A stretch of DNA of 64,000 nt from Oceanirhabdus seepicola (GTDB lineage: Bacteria > Bacillota > Clostridia > Clostridiales > Clostridiaceae): assembly GCF_023684385.1 (NCBI RefSeq), contig NZ_JAGSOJ010000001.1, positions 124,001-188,000 of the forward strand, in the 5' to 3' direction. The notes under the pieces are model-generated. The model was not told the DNA's origin. It ran no database searches and saw nothing but the letters and a program-made list of their open reading frames with translations. Position 1 is the stretch's first letter, and every line of letters starts with the position of its first letter. Made by a program: the position numbers and the translations under genes. Shown piece after piece: positions 33,889-43,900 of this stretch.

Positions 33889-34608
33889 TTAAACCCCCTT
33901 TCCTTTCACTTTATCAAGATAATATTCCTCAAGGTTATTATATTTTTCAAATATATTTTCAACATAGGTAGTCTCCAACCATTGGTTATCATGAATAATA
34001 CAAACTTTTGTTGCAATATCATTAATATCATTGATTAAATGGCTTGATATAAGGATTCCCACATTATTTTCATAACTCAACTTCTTAAGCAACTTTTTCA
34101 TAATTGACCTTCCTTCAATATCTAAACCTGAAAAAGGTTCATCAATTAACAGTAACTTAGGTTCATGTACCAATGCTTTTGCAAAAGATAATCTCTGTTT
34201 CATACCCGTTGAATAATTAGCCACTTTTTCATCTTTATATGGCACTAGTTCTACCTCTTGTAAAACTCTTTCAATCTTTTCTTCATTAATATCCTTATAT
34301 AATTCACTATGAATTTTTAGATTTTTATATCCTGTTAGAAACTCATATGGGGCTGGCTTCCCCACCATTATCCCTGTTTCTAACATAGCTTTTTCAATAT
34401 TTGTTTCACATGAATACCCATTGATACTCACTTCACCACTTGTTTTATTTGTAAATCCTAAGATACTTTTTATAGCCGTTGTCTTCCCTGCTCCATTAGG
34501 CCCTAGAAGAGCTACCACTTCACCTTCATTAATTGTTAGGTTAAGGTTCTTGATTCCTCTGTTATTCTTATATAATTTTGTTAGATTTTTTACTGATAAT
34601 AATTCCAT
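33889..34608 (-). CDS. ABC transporter ATP-binding protein
   Basis: A 239-residue ATPase of the ABC-2 exporter group. Walker A is GPNGAGKTT (about residues 38-46). The signature is YSTGMKQRL rather than the canonical SGG form, as is usual for this subgroup. Walker B is LLLIDEPFSGLD and the switch region ISSHL. ATG 34608 follows AGGAGGAG closely; the longer frame to 34641 overlaps that site and a terminator. It is the first gene of the operon ATPase-permease-kinase-regulator. Confidence 0.9.
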   Translation of the reverse strand: MELLSVKNLTKLYKNNRGIKNLNLTINEGEVVALLGPNGAGKTTAIKSILGFTNKTSGEVSINGYSCETNIEKAMLETGIMVGKPAPYEFLTGYKNLKIHSELYKDINEEKIERVLQEVELVPYKDEKVANYSTGMKQRLSFAKALVHEPKLLLIDEPFSGLDIEGRSIMKKLLKKLSYENNVGILISSHLINDINDIATKVCIIHDNQWLETTYVENIFEKYNNLEEYYLDKVKGKGV

Positions 34609-34628
34609 AATATCTCCTCCTAATAAAT

Positions 34629-34660
34629 AAAAGTTCGGCATATGGTTGTGCCAAACTTTT
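34629..34660 (-). terminator. intrinsic terminator after the secreted-protein gene
   Basis: AAAAGTT-C-GGCA (34629-34640) pairs with TGCC-A-AACTTTT (34649-34660) with one mismatch; TTTTATTTATT follows on the minus strand. Confidence 0.7.
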
Positions 34661-34671
34661 ATCTTAAGTGC

Positions 34672-35598
34672 TTATTTATTAGTTTGGCACTCTATAACAG
34701 TTACTTCCTTATCTGATAAATCAATAGTATCTACCACTGATTCATCTATTCCTTCTATTTCAACTGAACCTTTAACTACCATATCATGGTTCAATCCATC
34801 TTCATCTTTACCTTCAACTTTCATACTGAAAGATGTTCCAATCATTTGATTATCTTCATTTAAAGTTATATTAAATCCAATTTCTTTAACTTTAATATCC
34901 TCTTTTAACTTAGGCATATCTTTTACTTCATTAAGTTCTTCAAATAAAGGTAATCCTTTAAGCTCTATGTCTCTCACTTCTATGTCTGCTTCATTTTTAT
35001 GCTCTATTGAAGTAGCTGCAGAAATCATAAGGTTAACTGGAACTGGAATCTCATCTTCTTTAAGATTAAATGAAATTATTTTATTTCCATTTTCACCTAC
35101 AACAGACTCAAATTTATCTTTGTAATCCCCAATAAAGTAATCAAGTAAAGCCTCTTGTTGAGCTGTCATTTCTCCCATCATTTCATGATTCATTCCTCTG
35201 TGCTCTATTCCATCTATTCTATAATCAGTAGGTTCATCAATTTTGTAATACTTATCCTCTAATACATCGACAATTACCTTTTCTTTATCATTTGCATATA
35301 CCTCTATATCTTTTGTTATATTTTCAACGCCTACTGTGAAAACTCCACTCATTTTTTTCTCTTCTTGATCAGCTTTAACTTTACCCTCAACACTTACAAT
35401 ATTAACACCATTATCTTCTACATCTACAGTGATGTTCACTGTACTATTTGTCACTGTGTCCATTGTCCTAATTGATTTGAATGAATTCTTAAACATGTCA
35501 TATCCTTCACGTTTCACTGATGTAGCGAAAGCTGTAGTTGCAATTGTTGTTACTGCTAATGCTAAAGTTACTATTTGGACGATTTTTTTCTTTTTCAT
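34672..35598 (-). CDS. secreted protein of unknown function
   Basis: A 308-residue protein with a clear signal peptide (KKKK, a hydrophobic core, and a likely signal-peptidase site after AFA near residue 25). The mature part is beta-rich and acidic (VNITVDVEDNGVNIVSVEGKVKADQEEKK ... IGFNITLNEDNQMIGTSFSMKVEG), built of alternating long strands like LolA/DUF6612-type lipid- or cell-wall-binding shells. That comparison is structural guesswork. It has its own terminator and precedes the ABC/two-component operon on the same strand, making it a candidate target or sensor partner. Confidence 0.7.
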   Translation of the reverse strand: MKKKKIVQIVTLALAVTTIATTAFATSVKREGYDMFKNSFKSIRTMDTVTNSTVNITVDVEDNGVNIVSVEGKVKADQEEKKMSGVFTVGVENITKDIEVYANDKEKVIVDVLEDKYYKIDEPTDYRIDGIEHRGMNHEMMGEMTAQQEALLDYFIGDYKDKFESVVGENGNKIISFNLKEDEIPVPVNLMISAATSIEHKNEADIEVRDIELKGLPLFEELNEVKDMPKLKEDIKVKEIGFNITLNEDNQMIGTSFSMKVEGKDEDGLNHDMVVKGSVEIEGIDESVVDTIDLSDKEVTVIECQTNK

Positions 35599-35815
35599 AA
35601 TAATATCTCCTTTAGAATTTATTTGTTTTTCTACTGTAATTTCATTATACTTACCACCTATAAACTGACTCTAAAACAAATATAAAAATTTTCTAAAGTT
35701 TTCTTATTAATTTCTAAAGTGTTTATTTTATAGAAATTTATGTTTATAAGCATTAACCACCTATGCTATCATATAAATACGTGGACATTAAACTTCATAG
35801 AAAGAGGAGATATTT

Positions 35816-35863
35816 ATGAGTAAGTGGAAACAAAAAAAAATGAGTCAGGTAACAGTCCCCTAA
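35816..35863 (+). CDS. 15-residue ORF behind a strong ribosome site
   Basis: AGAGGAGATATTT precedes an ATG that opens a 15-codon frame (MSKWKQKKMSQVTVP). The frame stops inside the hairpin that serves as the terminator of the convergent SDR gene. The front looks like a normal gene start. The following ATGAGTCAGGTAACAGTCCCC resembles REP-type sequence of IS200-like elements, so this may be a gene truncated by such a repeat, or a short peptide. Confidence 0.25.
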   Translation: MSKWKQKKMSQVTVP

Positions 35864-35869
35864 CTCATT
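35831..35869 (-). terminator. intrinsic terminator of the SDR gene
   Basis: AATGAGT (35839-35845) pairs with ACTCATT (35863-35869), extended by AGG/CCT inside one C-A mismatch. Nine T follow on the minus strand. Confidence 0.8.
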
Positions 35870-35886
35870 CTCAAACTCACATTAAC

Positions 35887-36660
35887 TTACCAAGCTAACT
35901 GCCCACCATCTACGGGAATTACTACCCCATTACAAAAATCACTAGCAGGAGATGCTAAATAAAGAGCAATACCTTTCATATCATCGGCATATCCGAAACG
36001 CTTCGCTGGAAGTTTACTCATCAACTCTTCTTTCAATGAATCCATAGTCAATATTCCTTCAGTCATTGGTGTTATAGTAAGTCCCGGTGCAATTCCATTT
36101 ACATTGATATTTTTATCCGCCCATGCAGCAGCAAGAGATTTTGTTATACCTGCCAAAGCATGTTTACTTGCAGAATAAGGCAAACCGTTAGGTTGACCTC
36201 TAAAAGTTGCCAGTGAAGCGATATTAATAATTTTACCACCAGTACCCTGCTTGATAAACTGTTTGCCTGCTGCCTGACATAGTAAAAATACTGAATTTTG
36301 ATTTAAATTAATAATAAACTCATACTCTGAGTATTCTATATCTTCCGGTTTTTTATTAAAAGAAGATCCTGAACTATTTACAAGAATATCTAACTTTCCA
36401 AATTTTTCTACAACTTCATCAATAACTTGTTGACATTTTGATAAATCATTTACTAAATTACATTGTATAGCATGGTATTTCCTCCCAACTTGTTCAACTA
36501 ACCTTTTTGTTTCTTCAGGTGATGTTCTATTATATATACCTACTATGTCCGCACCTGCCTCTGCAAGAGCGACAGCTATAGCTTGACCTATACCTGTTGC
36601 AGAACCTGTTATTAGTGCTACTTTCCCATCTAATTTAAACATATCAAAAACATTACTCAT
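35887..36660 (-). CDS. SDR family oxidoreductase (KduD-like)
   Basis: A 257-residue short-chain dehydrogenase. TGSATGIGQA (residues about 18-27) binds the NAD(P) cofactor. The catalytic Ser is in NIASLATFRG and YSASKHA gives the catalytic Tyr and Lys. INVNGIAPGLTITPMTEG and a final PVDGGQLAW match gluconate 5-dehydrogenase/2-dehydro-3-deoxygluconate 5-dehydrogenase (KduD) relatives, which act in sugar-acid breakdown. No sugar-acid genes flank it, so the substrate is open. Single-gene unit with a strong terminator. Confidence 0.88.
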   Translation of the reverse strand: MSNVFDMFKLDGKVALITGSATGIGQAIAVALAEAGADIVGIYNRTSPEETKRLVEQVGRKYHAIQCNLVNDLSKCQQVIDEVVEKFGKLDILVNSSGSSFNKKPEDIEYSEYEFIINLNQNSVFLLCQAAGKQFIKQGTGGKIINIASLATFRGQPNGLPYSASKHALAGITKSLAAAWADKNINVNGIAPGLTITPMTEGILTMDSLKEELMSKLPAKRFGYADDMKGIALYLASPASDFCNGVVIPVDGGQLAW

Positions 36661-36836
36661 ACTATCCCTCCATTTTTTCTTTTGCTAATTTTCCCAATAA
36701 AAAATTATTGATTTCATCAAAATTGAGTTGTCTATTCTGTATCTTTTCTCTTTATTAATACATATTAGCTAACACTTCCTCAACTGAAGATGATGTTACT
36801 CCAACTATAAGATAAAATTGTGTCAATTTAATGTCA

Positions 36837-36872
36837 TAAAAAACAAACCTCTGAGAACTACTCGCAGAGGTT
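36837..36872 (-). terminator. intrinsic terminator after the membrane-protein gene
   Basis: AACCTCTG (36846-36853) pairs with CAGAGGTT (36865-36872); TTGTTTTTTATG follows on the minus strand. Confidence 0.7.
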
Positions 36873-36917
36873 ATTACCATATTAATATTCCATTTTTTTA
36901 CATTCCAACAGTTTATC

Positions 36918-37448
36918 TTATTCTAACCTATTTGATGCCATATTCATTAATCCTAACATTAAGATATAATTTATTATTGAAATAATAAATATCACAAAAA
37001 ACAACACCCCTAGTAAACTAGGTATAATTATAGATACTAATAATATGATATTAATAATTAAATACATCTTCCATCTATTATGAGCTTTTAATTCAAGATC
37101 ATTATCATTAATTACTCTTGCTTCCTCTGCTATACCCATACAAATTCTATAAATCATCATCAAATTGACTATAGTATGCACTATTCCTATTAAAATCCAT
37201 AATGCACCAAATGAAACATTTCCTATATCACTGATTGGAATGTTTACTTGATAAATATCTAGGATTGATAAAAAAATTAAAGGTATTGCCAATACCTTAC
37301 CCTTATCAAAATTTTCATTCCTGTCTGATAACATATTTAATCCCTTGTAAAATAAAATATACGCAATAATATCTGGTAAAATATCAAAACCACCAATTCT
37401 AAAATCAAAAAGAAAAATAAATGCCCAAAATAAATTTTTAAACCCCAT
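36918..37448 (-). CDS. multi-pass membrane protein of unknown function
   Basis: A 176-residue protein with about five hydrophobic helices (for example VLAIPLIFLSILDIYQV, GALWILIGIVHTIVNLMMIYRI and YLIINIILLVSIIIPSLLGVLFFVIFI). The conserved-looking N-terminal FDFRIGGFDILPDIIAYILFYKGL is familiar from small uncharacterised Firmicute membrane proteins. ATG 37448 has AGAGGAG at good distance; the longer frame to 37505 lacks one. No partner gene is adjacent. Confidence 0.7.
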   Translation of the reverse strand: MGFKNLFWAFIFLFDFRIGGFDILPDIIAYILFYKGLNMLSDRNENFDKGKVLAIPLIFLSILDIYQVNIPISDIGNVSFGALWILIGIVHTIVNLMMIYRICMGIAEEARVINDNDLELKAHNRWKMYLIINIILLVSIIIPSLLGVLFFVIFIISIINYILMLGLMNMASNRLE

Positions 37449-37777
37449 GATTTTCACTCCTCTTATAATAAGTTTTAGTCTGCCATATTTCAATATTACA
37501 TACAAAATTTTATATTACTAATGTCAGTATGTAATTTTTTATATTAAAGATTTTGTAATACATATCCACATTATAAAACTTATGTGTCTTTAGTACAAAT
37601 ATATTACATTTTATGCTTACTTTACTAGTAATACTGACTAATTCAATCTATTATGTTACGCTAACTAATAAAAAAATGTAAAAAGTGCAACTTTTTCTTT
37701 TTTTGTTACGTTTATTATACTGTGTTAATGATTATTAACTTATTGAAACTATAACAATTATTCAGGAGGATGTTTGT

Positions 37778-38440
37778 ATGTTAAGTATTAAGGAAGCTTG
37801 TAGATATGCTAATTTTTTAGATAGAATATTTTTAGACCTTACACTGGAATTTTCTTTAGATAGTTATTTAATAAAAACAAAAGAAACTCATCATAAAAAC
37901 AAGGCATGTTTAGATGCAGAAGATGAGATTATAGACTCAACTCCTGAAAGACAATATGATATTGATGATTTTAAGCTTCATGGAGTTGCTAATCTTCTTA
38001 ATGATATTATTAATGAAAAATTAAAACTGTCTCTAGCTATTGATGAAGCAAAAAAATCAGTCACTCTTGATTGGAAAGAATTTGGAGTAAACTTAACTTT
38101 AGATTCTGCTCTTGAGTATAACAAAAAACTTAGAATTCTATCCCAAAACTTTTTAAATAGCTTAGTTACTACTAAGTCATCTGAAGAAAAAAAGAAAGGA
38201 CTAGATTACACCTTTAATCAAGAAGGGAATCAAGTCCCATATAAATACTCTATCGATGTAGTTAAAACAATTGATTATGATAGAAATAAAGTGAAAGAAC
38301 TTAATAAAAAACTACTAAAAAAGACAGATGAAATATCTACACAAATAGATCAAGTTATGTTAAAGGAAGCCGTTGATTTTACAGCAAAATACGATATACA
38401 TGATTCTATAGAAGAAATCATTGAAAAGTTTTTTAGCTAA
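37778..38440 (+). CDS. uncharacterised helical cytosolic protein
   Basis: A 220-residue protein, largely helical and highly charged, with no signal peptide or membrane segment. Leucine-spaced stretches (KLKLSLAIDEAKKSVTLDW; KVKELNKKLLKKTDEISTQIDQVM) suggest coiled-coil assembly. TTCAGGAGGATG precedes the ATG. A 6-4-6 palindrome GTTAAT-GATT-ATTAAC (37724-37739) lies in its upstream region. It precedes, but is separated by 525 bases from, the two large unknown proteins. I do not recognise the family. Confidence 0.65.
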   Translation: MLSIKEACRYANFLDRIFLDLTLEFSLDSYLIKTKETHHKNKACLDAEDEIIDSTPERQYDIDDFKLHGVANLLNDIINEKLKLSLAIDEAKKSVTLDWKEFGVNLTLDSALEYNKKLRILSQNFLNSLVTTKSSEEKKKGLDYTFNQEGNQVPYKYSIDVVKTIDYDRNKVKELNKKLLKKTDEISTQIDQVMLKEAVDFTAKYDIHDSIEEIIEKFFS

Positions 38441-38781
38441 GCATCTCTAATAAAACTGATATAAATGAAATATGCACAAGTTATAGGGAATTACTCAAAG
38501 AACTTGTAAGCAATTACTTTAATAGTGTGAATCGGTTCGTCAACGGAATTATACAGTTGAATAGATAAGCCAAATTGATTAAATAATAAATATTCTACTA
38601 AATGATTAGTAAAACATTTCAACTAGCATTATCCCGTGGAAGTGCTAACTCTAAAATATGCTAATTCATCAAATCATTAATTCGTCCTTAATGTACGCTT
38701 CATTAGAATTTTAATAAAATCTAAGTTTTTAATTTAAATGATTCCGTATTAAATTTAATTGCGCATGTTTCACTTTATATA
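38441..38781. other. intergenic stretch without a clear gene
   Basis: The first 340 bases of a 525-base gap hold no frame with a ribosome site. A loose pairing TAGCATT/AGTGCTA around 38621-38650 is too weak to call a riboswitch. A terminator (38782-38818) and the promoter of the next gene fill the remainder. Confidence 0.4.
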
Positions 38782-38818
38782 TTGAGCTGAGAGGAAACTC
38801 TCAGCTCAAATTAATTTT
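38782..38818 (+). terminator. hairpin with a GAAA loop, probable terminator
   Basis: A perfect 12-bp stem (38782-38793 with 38798-38809) is closed by a GAAA tetraloop, followed by ATTAATTTT. The T-run is interrupted, so efficiency may be moderate. It separates the 37778-38440 gene from the next promoter. Confidence 0.6.
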
Positions 38819-38882
38819 GGCAATAATTCTAAAAAAATAGGATTAATTTGTTAAATAAAATTGTAAAATAAGGTTAAATAGA

Positions 38883-38911
38883 TTGTAAATGGTAGTACGT
38901 TAATATATAAT
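38883..38911 (+). promoter_or_regulatory. near-consensus sigma-A promoter of the large two-gene module
   Basis: TTGTAA (38883-38888), 17 bases, TATAAT (38906-38911), 55 bases before the ATG of the 672-residue protein. Confidence 0.65.
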
Positions 38912-38965
38912 AAATAAGTTGTTTATTAGGATAAAACAAACACAAATGAAGAAAAGAGGTGTACT

Positions 38966-40984
38966 ATGTCAATAAAAATCTCAGTTGATTTAAATCAATA
39001 TGAATCAATTACAAGAGCTATTGAGCAATGGATTAAAATTCTGAAAAGCGATTATTACTTGAACAATCCAAAGAATATCATAATTGAAGATATAACACAG
39101 GGGATACTTAAACCTGACGTACTTAAGCGTTCATATTTATACAATAAATCAGCTGAAACTATTCCAAGTCTAGGAAGTGATTTAGTTTTTATATTGAAAA
39201 TAATTGAAATAGAAATGGAAGAAGAAGCTAGTGATATTGCCTTTGCTATGAGTACTTTTTTAAAACAAGTGGATTATAACTTATTAAATACTCAAGATGG
39301 ATATATTTTAGGGTTAGATATAATTTATGCTGTTTCAACTGCATATCCTTATTGGTCGTATTGTTTAGGTAGAGCCATTAACCCAAATTGGCCAAAAGAA
39401 TCTCAAGAACTTATAATACCCATTCTAAAACAATATATAATAACTGAAAAATGGACAGATGATACATTGGGGGTTTTTATCTATTGTGACCAAGAAGAAA
39501 TTCGAAAAGCTTTATCACAACTTGATTTAAAGTTCTTTTTGAATTTGCCAAAGAAATTAAAACTTTTCAAAAATCTTATTGTAAAAAAACATAAAAAGGA
39601 TCTATCCTCAAATCAGATAGAAAGCTACTTTGAAAACGCTCAAAAAGATTATTCTGTAGAGGACATCCAAGATGTTTTAAAACAGCTTTCTGTTAAAAAG
39701 ATTAATCAAGTTCAAGCTCAATCGAAAGCTTATGTTTTAGAAAAAAGTTCTAGCAGAGAATTAATTCATTTAAAATACATGTTAGTGCTCCCCCAAGAAA
39801 CAGAGGTGACTATTAAAATAGAACACCCTATAAATGAAATGGGAGAAGAAATGACTAAGCATAAAGTAACATGTATTGATGGACAGATTAATAACATTAG
39901 ATTGTGTCCACATTGTCCTGGTAATTATACAATAACTATTTTAATTAAAGGAAAACCTTTAATTAAAGAAAGATTCTTAATAGAAGATCGAGCTCTTACT
40001 AAAATTAAAGATGTTAAAATTGGTAATTATTATGCATATGACTTTGTACCTTTTGAAAACATGGATAAGCCCTTTGGAATAGAATTTACTATTGAGTCAG
40101 GAAAAGTAAATGGCCTTATTTATCATCCTAGATTTATTAAAGAATTATTTAATGACGTAGTAGAGACAGATGTGGAACAATGCACCTATGTAAATCCCGG
40201 AACGTATCATATGACAATAAATCCAAGAGATTTTATAAATTACGAAAAGGGATTTTTTGAATTTTTACTTTGGAATGAAAAAGAAACTGAGCTTTTATAT
40301 AGAACAGTTTTCTTTGAAAACAAAAATCCAGTACCTTTAAATTCAAAAGAAGAAGAACTTGAATTTATAGAAACCTTAGCTCTTGAAACTTTTTATAAAG
40401 AAGATCCTAAAAGATTTAATCAAAATGTATTAAGAGGTACAATCGGAGAATTTGAAGCTCTCTTTCATAAAAACTACTTTAAATTTTGCACAAAAGAAGA
40501 AATAATTCAATACTTGGTAACGCTAGCAGATGGATGTTTTAATAGCTTAAATGGATATTTGCCCAATCATGTTGATTTAATTTGGCAAAATGAAATTAAA
40601 TCAAAAGAAGAGCCTTCAAAAACTGAAGTTTTAAACTATGGAGTTTATGAAAAGGCAGATAATTTCATTGAAGGAATTAATACATCTTTAAAACCTCAAA
40701 AGAAATATTTAAAAATCAAATTAGGTAGTTATTTCGGTATTTCTTACAATTTAAACCCGTTTTGGTTTAAAGAAGATATTACTATTAGCTGCAATGTGTC
40801 ATTAGTTAAAGATGGTCGTAAAATAATAGATGAAACTTGGAATGATATTTCTTTTCATAATAAAAAGAATCAGTTTATTTATAGAGTAGAAACAAAGGAA
40901 GAACTGCATGGTGGCTGGTGGCAATTCAATTTATATTATCAAAATGAATGTATTTTAAATCAATATATTAAAGTTGAAAACTAA
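38966..40984 (+). CDS. large uncharacterised cytosolic protein A of a two-gene module
   Basis: A 672-residue protein without signal peptide, membrane helix or familiar catalytic motif. The N-terminal third is helical and contains AYPYWSYCLGRAINPNWP and KWTDDTLGVFIYCDQEEIRKAL, the latter matched by a segment of the downstream protein. The middle and C-terminal parts are strand-rich (LPQETEVTIKIEHP, CPHCPGNYTITILIKGKP, LKIKLGSYFGISYNLNPFWF, GGWWQFNLYY), suggesting beta-sandwich domains. Cys pairs in RLCPHCPG are isolated. AAAAGAGGTG precedes the ATG. It is co-transcribed with the next gene (10-base gap). I cannot assign a function. Confidence 0.8.
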   Translation: MSIKISVDLNQYESITRAIEQWIKILKSDYYLNNPKNIIIEDITQGILKPDVLKRSYLYNKSAETIPSLGSDLVFILKIIEIEMEEEASDIAFAMSTFLKQVDYNLLNTQDGYILGLDIIYAVSTAYPYWSYCLGRAINPNWPKESQELIIPILKQYIITEKWTDDTLGVFIYCDQEEIRKALSQLDLKFFLNLPKKLKLFKNLIVKKHKKDLSSNQIESYFENAQKDYSVEDIQDVLKQLSVKKINQVQAQSKAYVLEKSSSRELIHLKYMLVLPQETEVTIKIEHPINEMGEEMTKHKVTCIDGQINNIRLCPHCPGNYTITILIKGKPLIKERFLIEDRALTKIKDVKIGNYYAYDFVPFENMDKPFGIEFTIESGKVNGLIYHPRFIKELFNDVVETDVEQCTYVNPGTYHMTINPRDFINYEKGFFEFLLWNEKETELLYRTVFFENKNPVPLNSKEEELEFIETLALETFYKEDPKRFNQNVLRGTIGEFEALFHKNYFKFCTKEEIIQYLVTLADGCFNSLNGYLPNHVDLIWQNEIKSKEEPSKTEVLNYGVYEKADNFIEGINTSLKPQKKYLKIKLGSYFGISYNLNPFWFKEDITISCNVSLVKDGRKIIDETWNDISFHNKKNQFIYRVETKEELHGGWWQFNLYYQNECILNQYIKVEN

Positions 40985-40994
40985 GGAGGAAACT

Positions 40995-43900
40995 ATGGGA
41001 CAATTTGATAAAAACCAAAGAATACGATTCAAACTAAATGATCATGCATCCCTAACCGATGCTCTTAAGCAATATAAGGTTCTATTACAACAAGATGAAG
41101 TGGTTATACATCAAGTTTATGATATAGATTTTGTTTATGTTGAAGATGGTGAAGATCATCCCCTTTTATTAGAACATGCAGAGCTTGAAATACTTGAAAA
41201 AATCAGAAATATTTCAGAATCTGATTATTATACAGAAAGAGATTTTAATAGTACTGGCTCTGAAGGATTATTTTTTTCTCATTGCTTAAAGCATCCTCAA
41301 TTAAAATCAGAGATTGTGGATACAGTAAAAGAAATCGTAAACTATTCTAGACGACATAATGATACTTGGGAAATGTGGTCTGATGATTGTGGTGTATTTG
41401 GTATTGATCCAGTATATATGTTAGCAGAAAAATATCATGAGTATACATATTTAATAGGTGCCTACATAATTCCTTACTGGGATACAGAACACGCTCCTTA
41501 TGTTATGGAATATCTAGAAAGAATTTATTTAGATAGAGGTTTTACAGATGATGTACTAAAGACTTTTTGTTATTGTGATAATATAGAAGGTCGTCAGTCT
41601 ATCCTATCAAAAGGATGGCAGTCCTCTGAAGAAAATCCTTTTGATCTTGAAGCATATTTTAAAGAAACTCCTGAGCGCTATAAAAGATTTAAAACACTTA
41701 TGAAAGAACGTTTTAAAGAACAACCCTATCTTCAGTATACAGAAGATGATTATACTGATCGTCCAGTAGAAGATTTTTATAGATCAATTTTGTACTCAAG
41801 AACTAGCGACGATGAGGATTATTATGATTTTGAAGATTTAGATTTAGAAGAAATCTTCATTGAAGGTACTTATGATAATGAGGCTTATAATTTACAGACT
41901 GAAATTGAAGATTACATTGGAAAACCATTAGCTGAACCTTATAAAGATTCCATGGAAAGATATGATAAAGAATCAGAAGAAGCTCTTGAAGATGACACTG
42001 TTTGGGAGGATTTCTTTTTAAATGGTTTTGAAAATGGTGAAGAAATGTGGAATTATATAATGTATGGCGAAGATGATTCTATTTTAGATAAAATACAACC
42101 TGTAGATATCCTCAAACTTTCAAAAGATAAAAAGCTAAAAATTTCAAAGAAATTTGATTGGTTCATAGGGGGCTTTGACTCTTTAGAAGGTGAATTCCCT
42201 AGAATTTTCGAAAGCTTTTTAGAGCAATATTATGATGTAGATCAAGCCCTTCGAAATAACGGAATGATTATTTCAATTAATGGAAATGATACAACAGGAA
42301 GACAAGCTGTTATATGTGCTTTAGATATTTTTTATAGACTTATGGGTAGACCTGTTTTTTCATATGATCTATTTGAACTTATAACATCCTCTAAAGTGAT
42401 GACACCTTCTGCATTTCGAGAAAGATATCATAACACTGATGAAACTTCTATGAAAAGTTTAACTCAACTTATTGCTGACTTTAGTACTTCAAGAGAAGTT
42501 TTTAGTCCTCAACTTGATAGAATCTATGAAATAATCAATGAAGATAGATCTAAAGCTCTATCTTTATTTCAAGGAAAAGCTCTTGATATTTTAGACGAAA
42601 AAGAGGTTTCTATGTGTTTATCAAAAGATCTATTAAATAGACCTTATCAGATTGAACTTTATAAGCAAGGTTTGTTGAATAAAACACATAATATAGTAAT
42701 GTCAATGTATTTATTATACAAAGATTATCAAAATAGAGTAATGGATGATTTATCTAAATTCTTACTTGATTTTGTAGAAAAGAATGCTATTACTAATCTA
42801 ATGAACGTTATTAAAAATTACAGTGACTTAACAGATGAAGAACTAGAAACAGTCAAAAAATATATCAAAGGAAAACCTATGCCTCCTAGAGAATTGATGA
42901 TGAAGGCAATGATGGGTAAAGAACCTTTGACAGATGAAGAAAAATCTCTGCTGAATCCAAAGTTTGAGCCTGTTAAATTAGAAGAAGCTGTTGATTTGTT
43001 AAGGATTAGATTAGAACATGAAATTAATAGTGATGATCCTCAAATTCACTACGAAATATTCTCAGATTATGAGGATGATTCCATTAATATTTTATTAGCT
43101 GCTTTATATCTTGGTAGTTGTAAATTCAATCTTCCTTCTTCTAAAGCTTATAAAAATGCATACACTCTTTTATTTGAATTAGCTCCAATTAAGGTAATCA
43201 ATTCTACCTCTTACTTATATCATAGTTCATACAGGAGTAAGCTGGACAATGTTGATTATTGGTATGATTTTGAAAGAGATATGAAAAAAATCTCAAAGGA
43301 TAAAAGCAGCTACTTAGCTTGGGAACTCTTAGATAATGATGATCCTCGTTATGATGCTCTTGTACAAGCATATATAGACGATGAAGAAAATAGTGGTTTT
43401 AGCTTTATAAAAGTTGATACAAGAGAAGATATTGAAAAGGCTCTATCATTGCTGCCAGTTTCTAATCAAACTAGATTCTATGAAGAAGTTACTGAAAAGG
43501 ATGATAGTATTGTGATAGATGGTCAAGCTAAAATTTTCTACGGATATATTCCGATGTTAATCAAAGAATCACATGTAAATAGCACTAATGTATCAAATGA
43601 AGAGATTCATTCAATCTCTAATGATTTAATTGACTTTATAGAAGGTAATATAGAACTAACTGAGTTAGATTATACTAAATCGATTATTGAAGATTTATCA
43701 CCTATATCAGGTTTTACTGAAAACTTATGGGCTCTGGATGAAACAAAAAGAAATAGACTATTTGATTATATTTTCCAATTTGGTTTGGAGAGTATCTCTG
43801 CTGCTTATGATAGGTATAATGTTGAACCTGTAGATTACTTAGAGTTATTAATAAATCATAAAGTAGAATATAATCTAATAAGCTCATTCTTAGTTAAGTA

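Noticed and set aside
37724..37739. Palindrome GTTAAT-GATT-ATTAAC considered as a Rex site
   Set aside because: It lacks the TTGTG/CACAA-type ends of known Rex operators; it remains only a possible operator.
38441..38781. Possible riboswitch in the 525-base gap before the large module
   Set aside because: No conserved core motif is visible and the only pairings are short and loose; the gap already holds a terminator and a promoter.
42240..42330. P-loop-like GNDTTGRQ in the 1032-residue protein
   Set aside because: The essential lysine is an arginine and no Walker B motif follows; not enough for an ATPase call.
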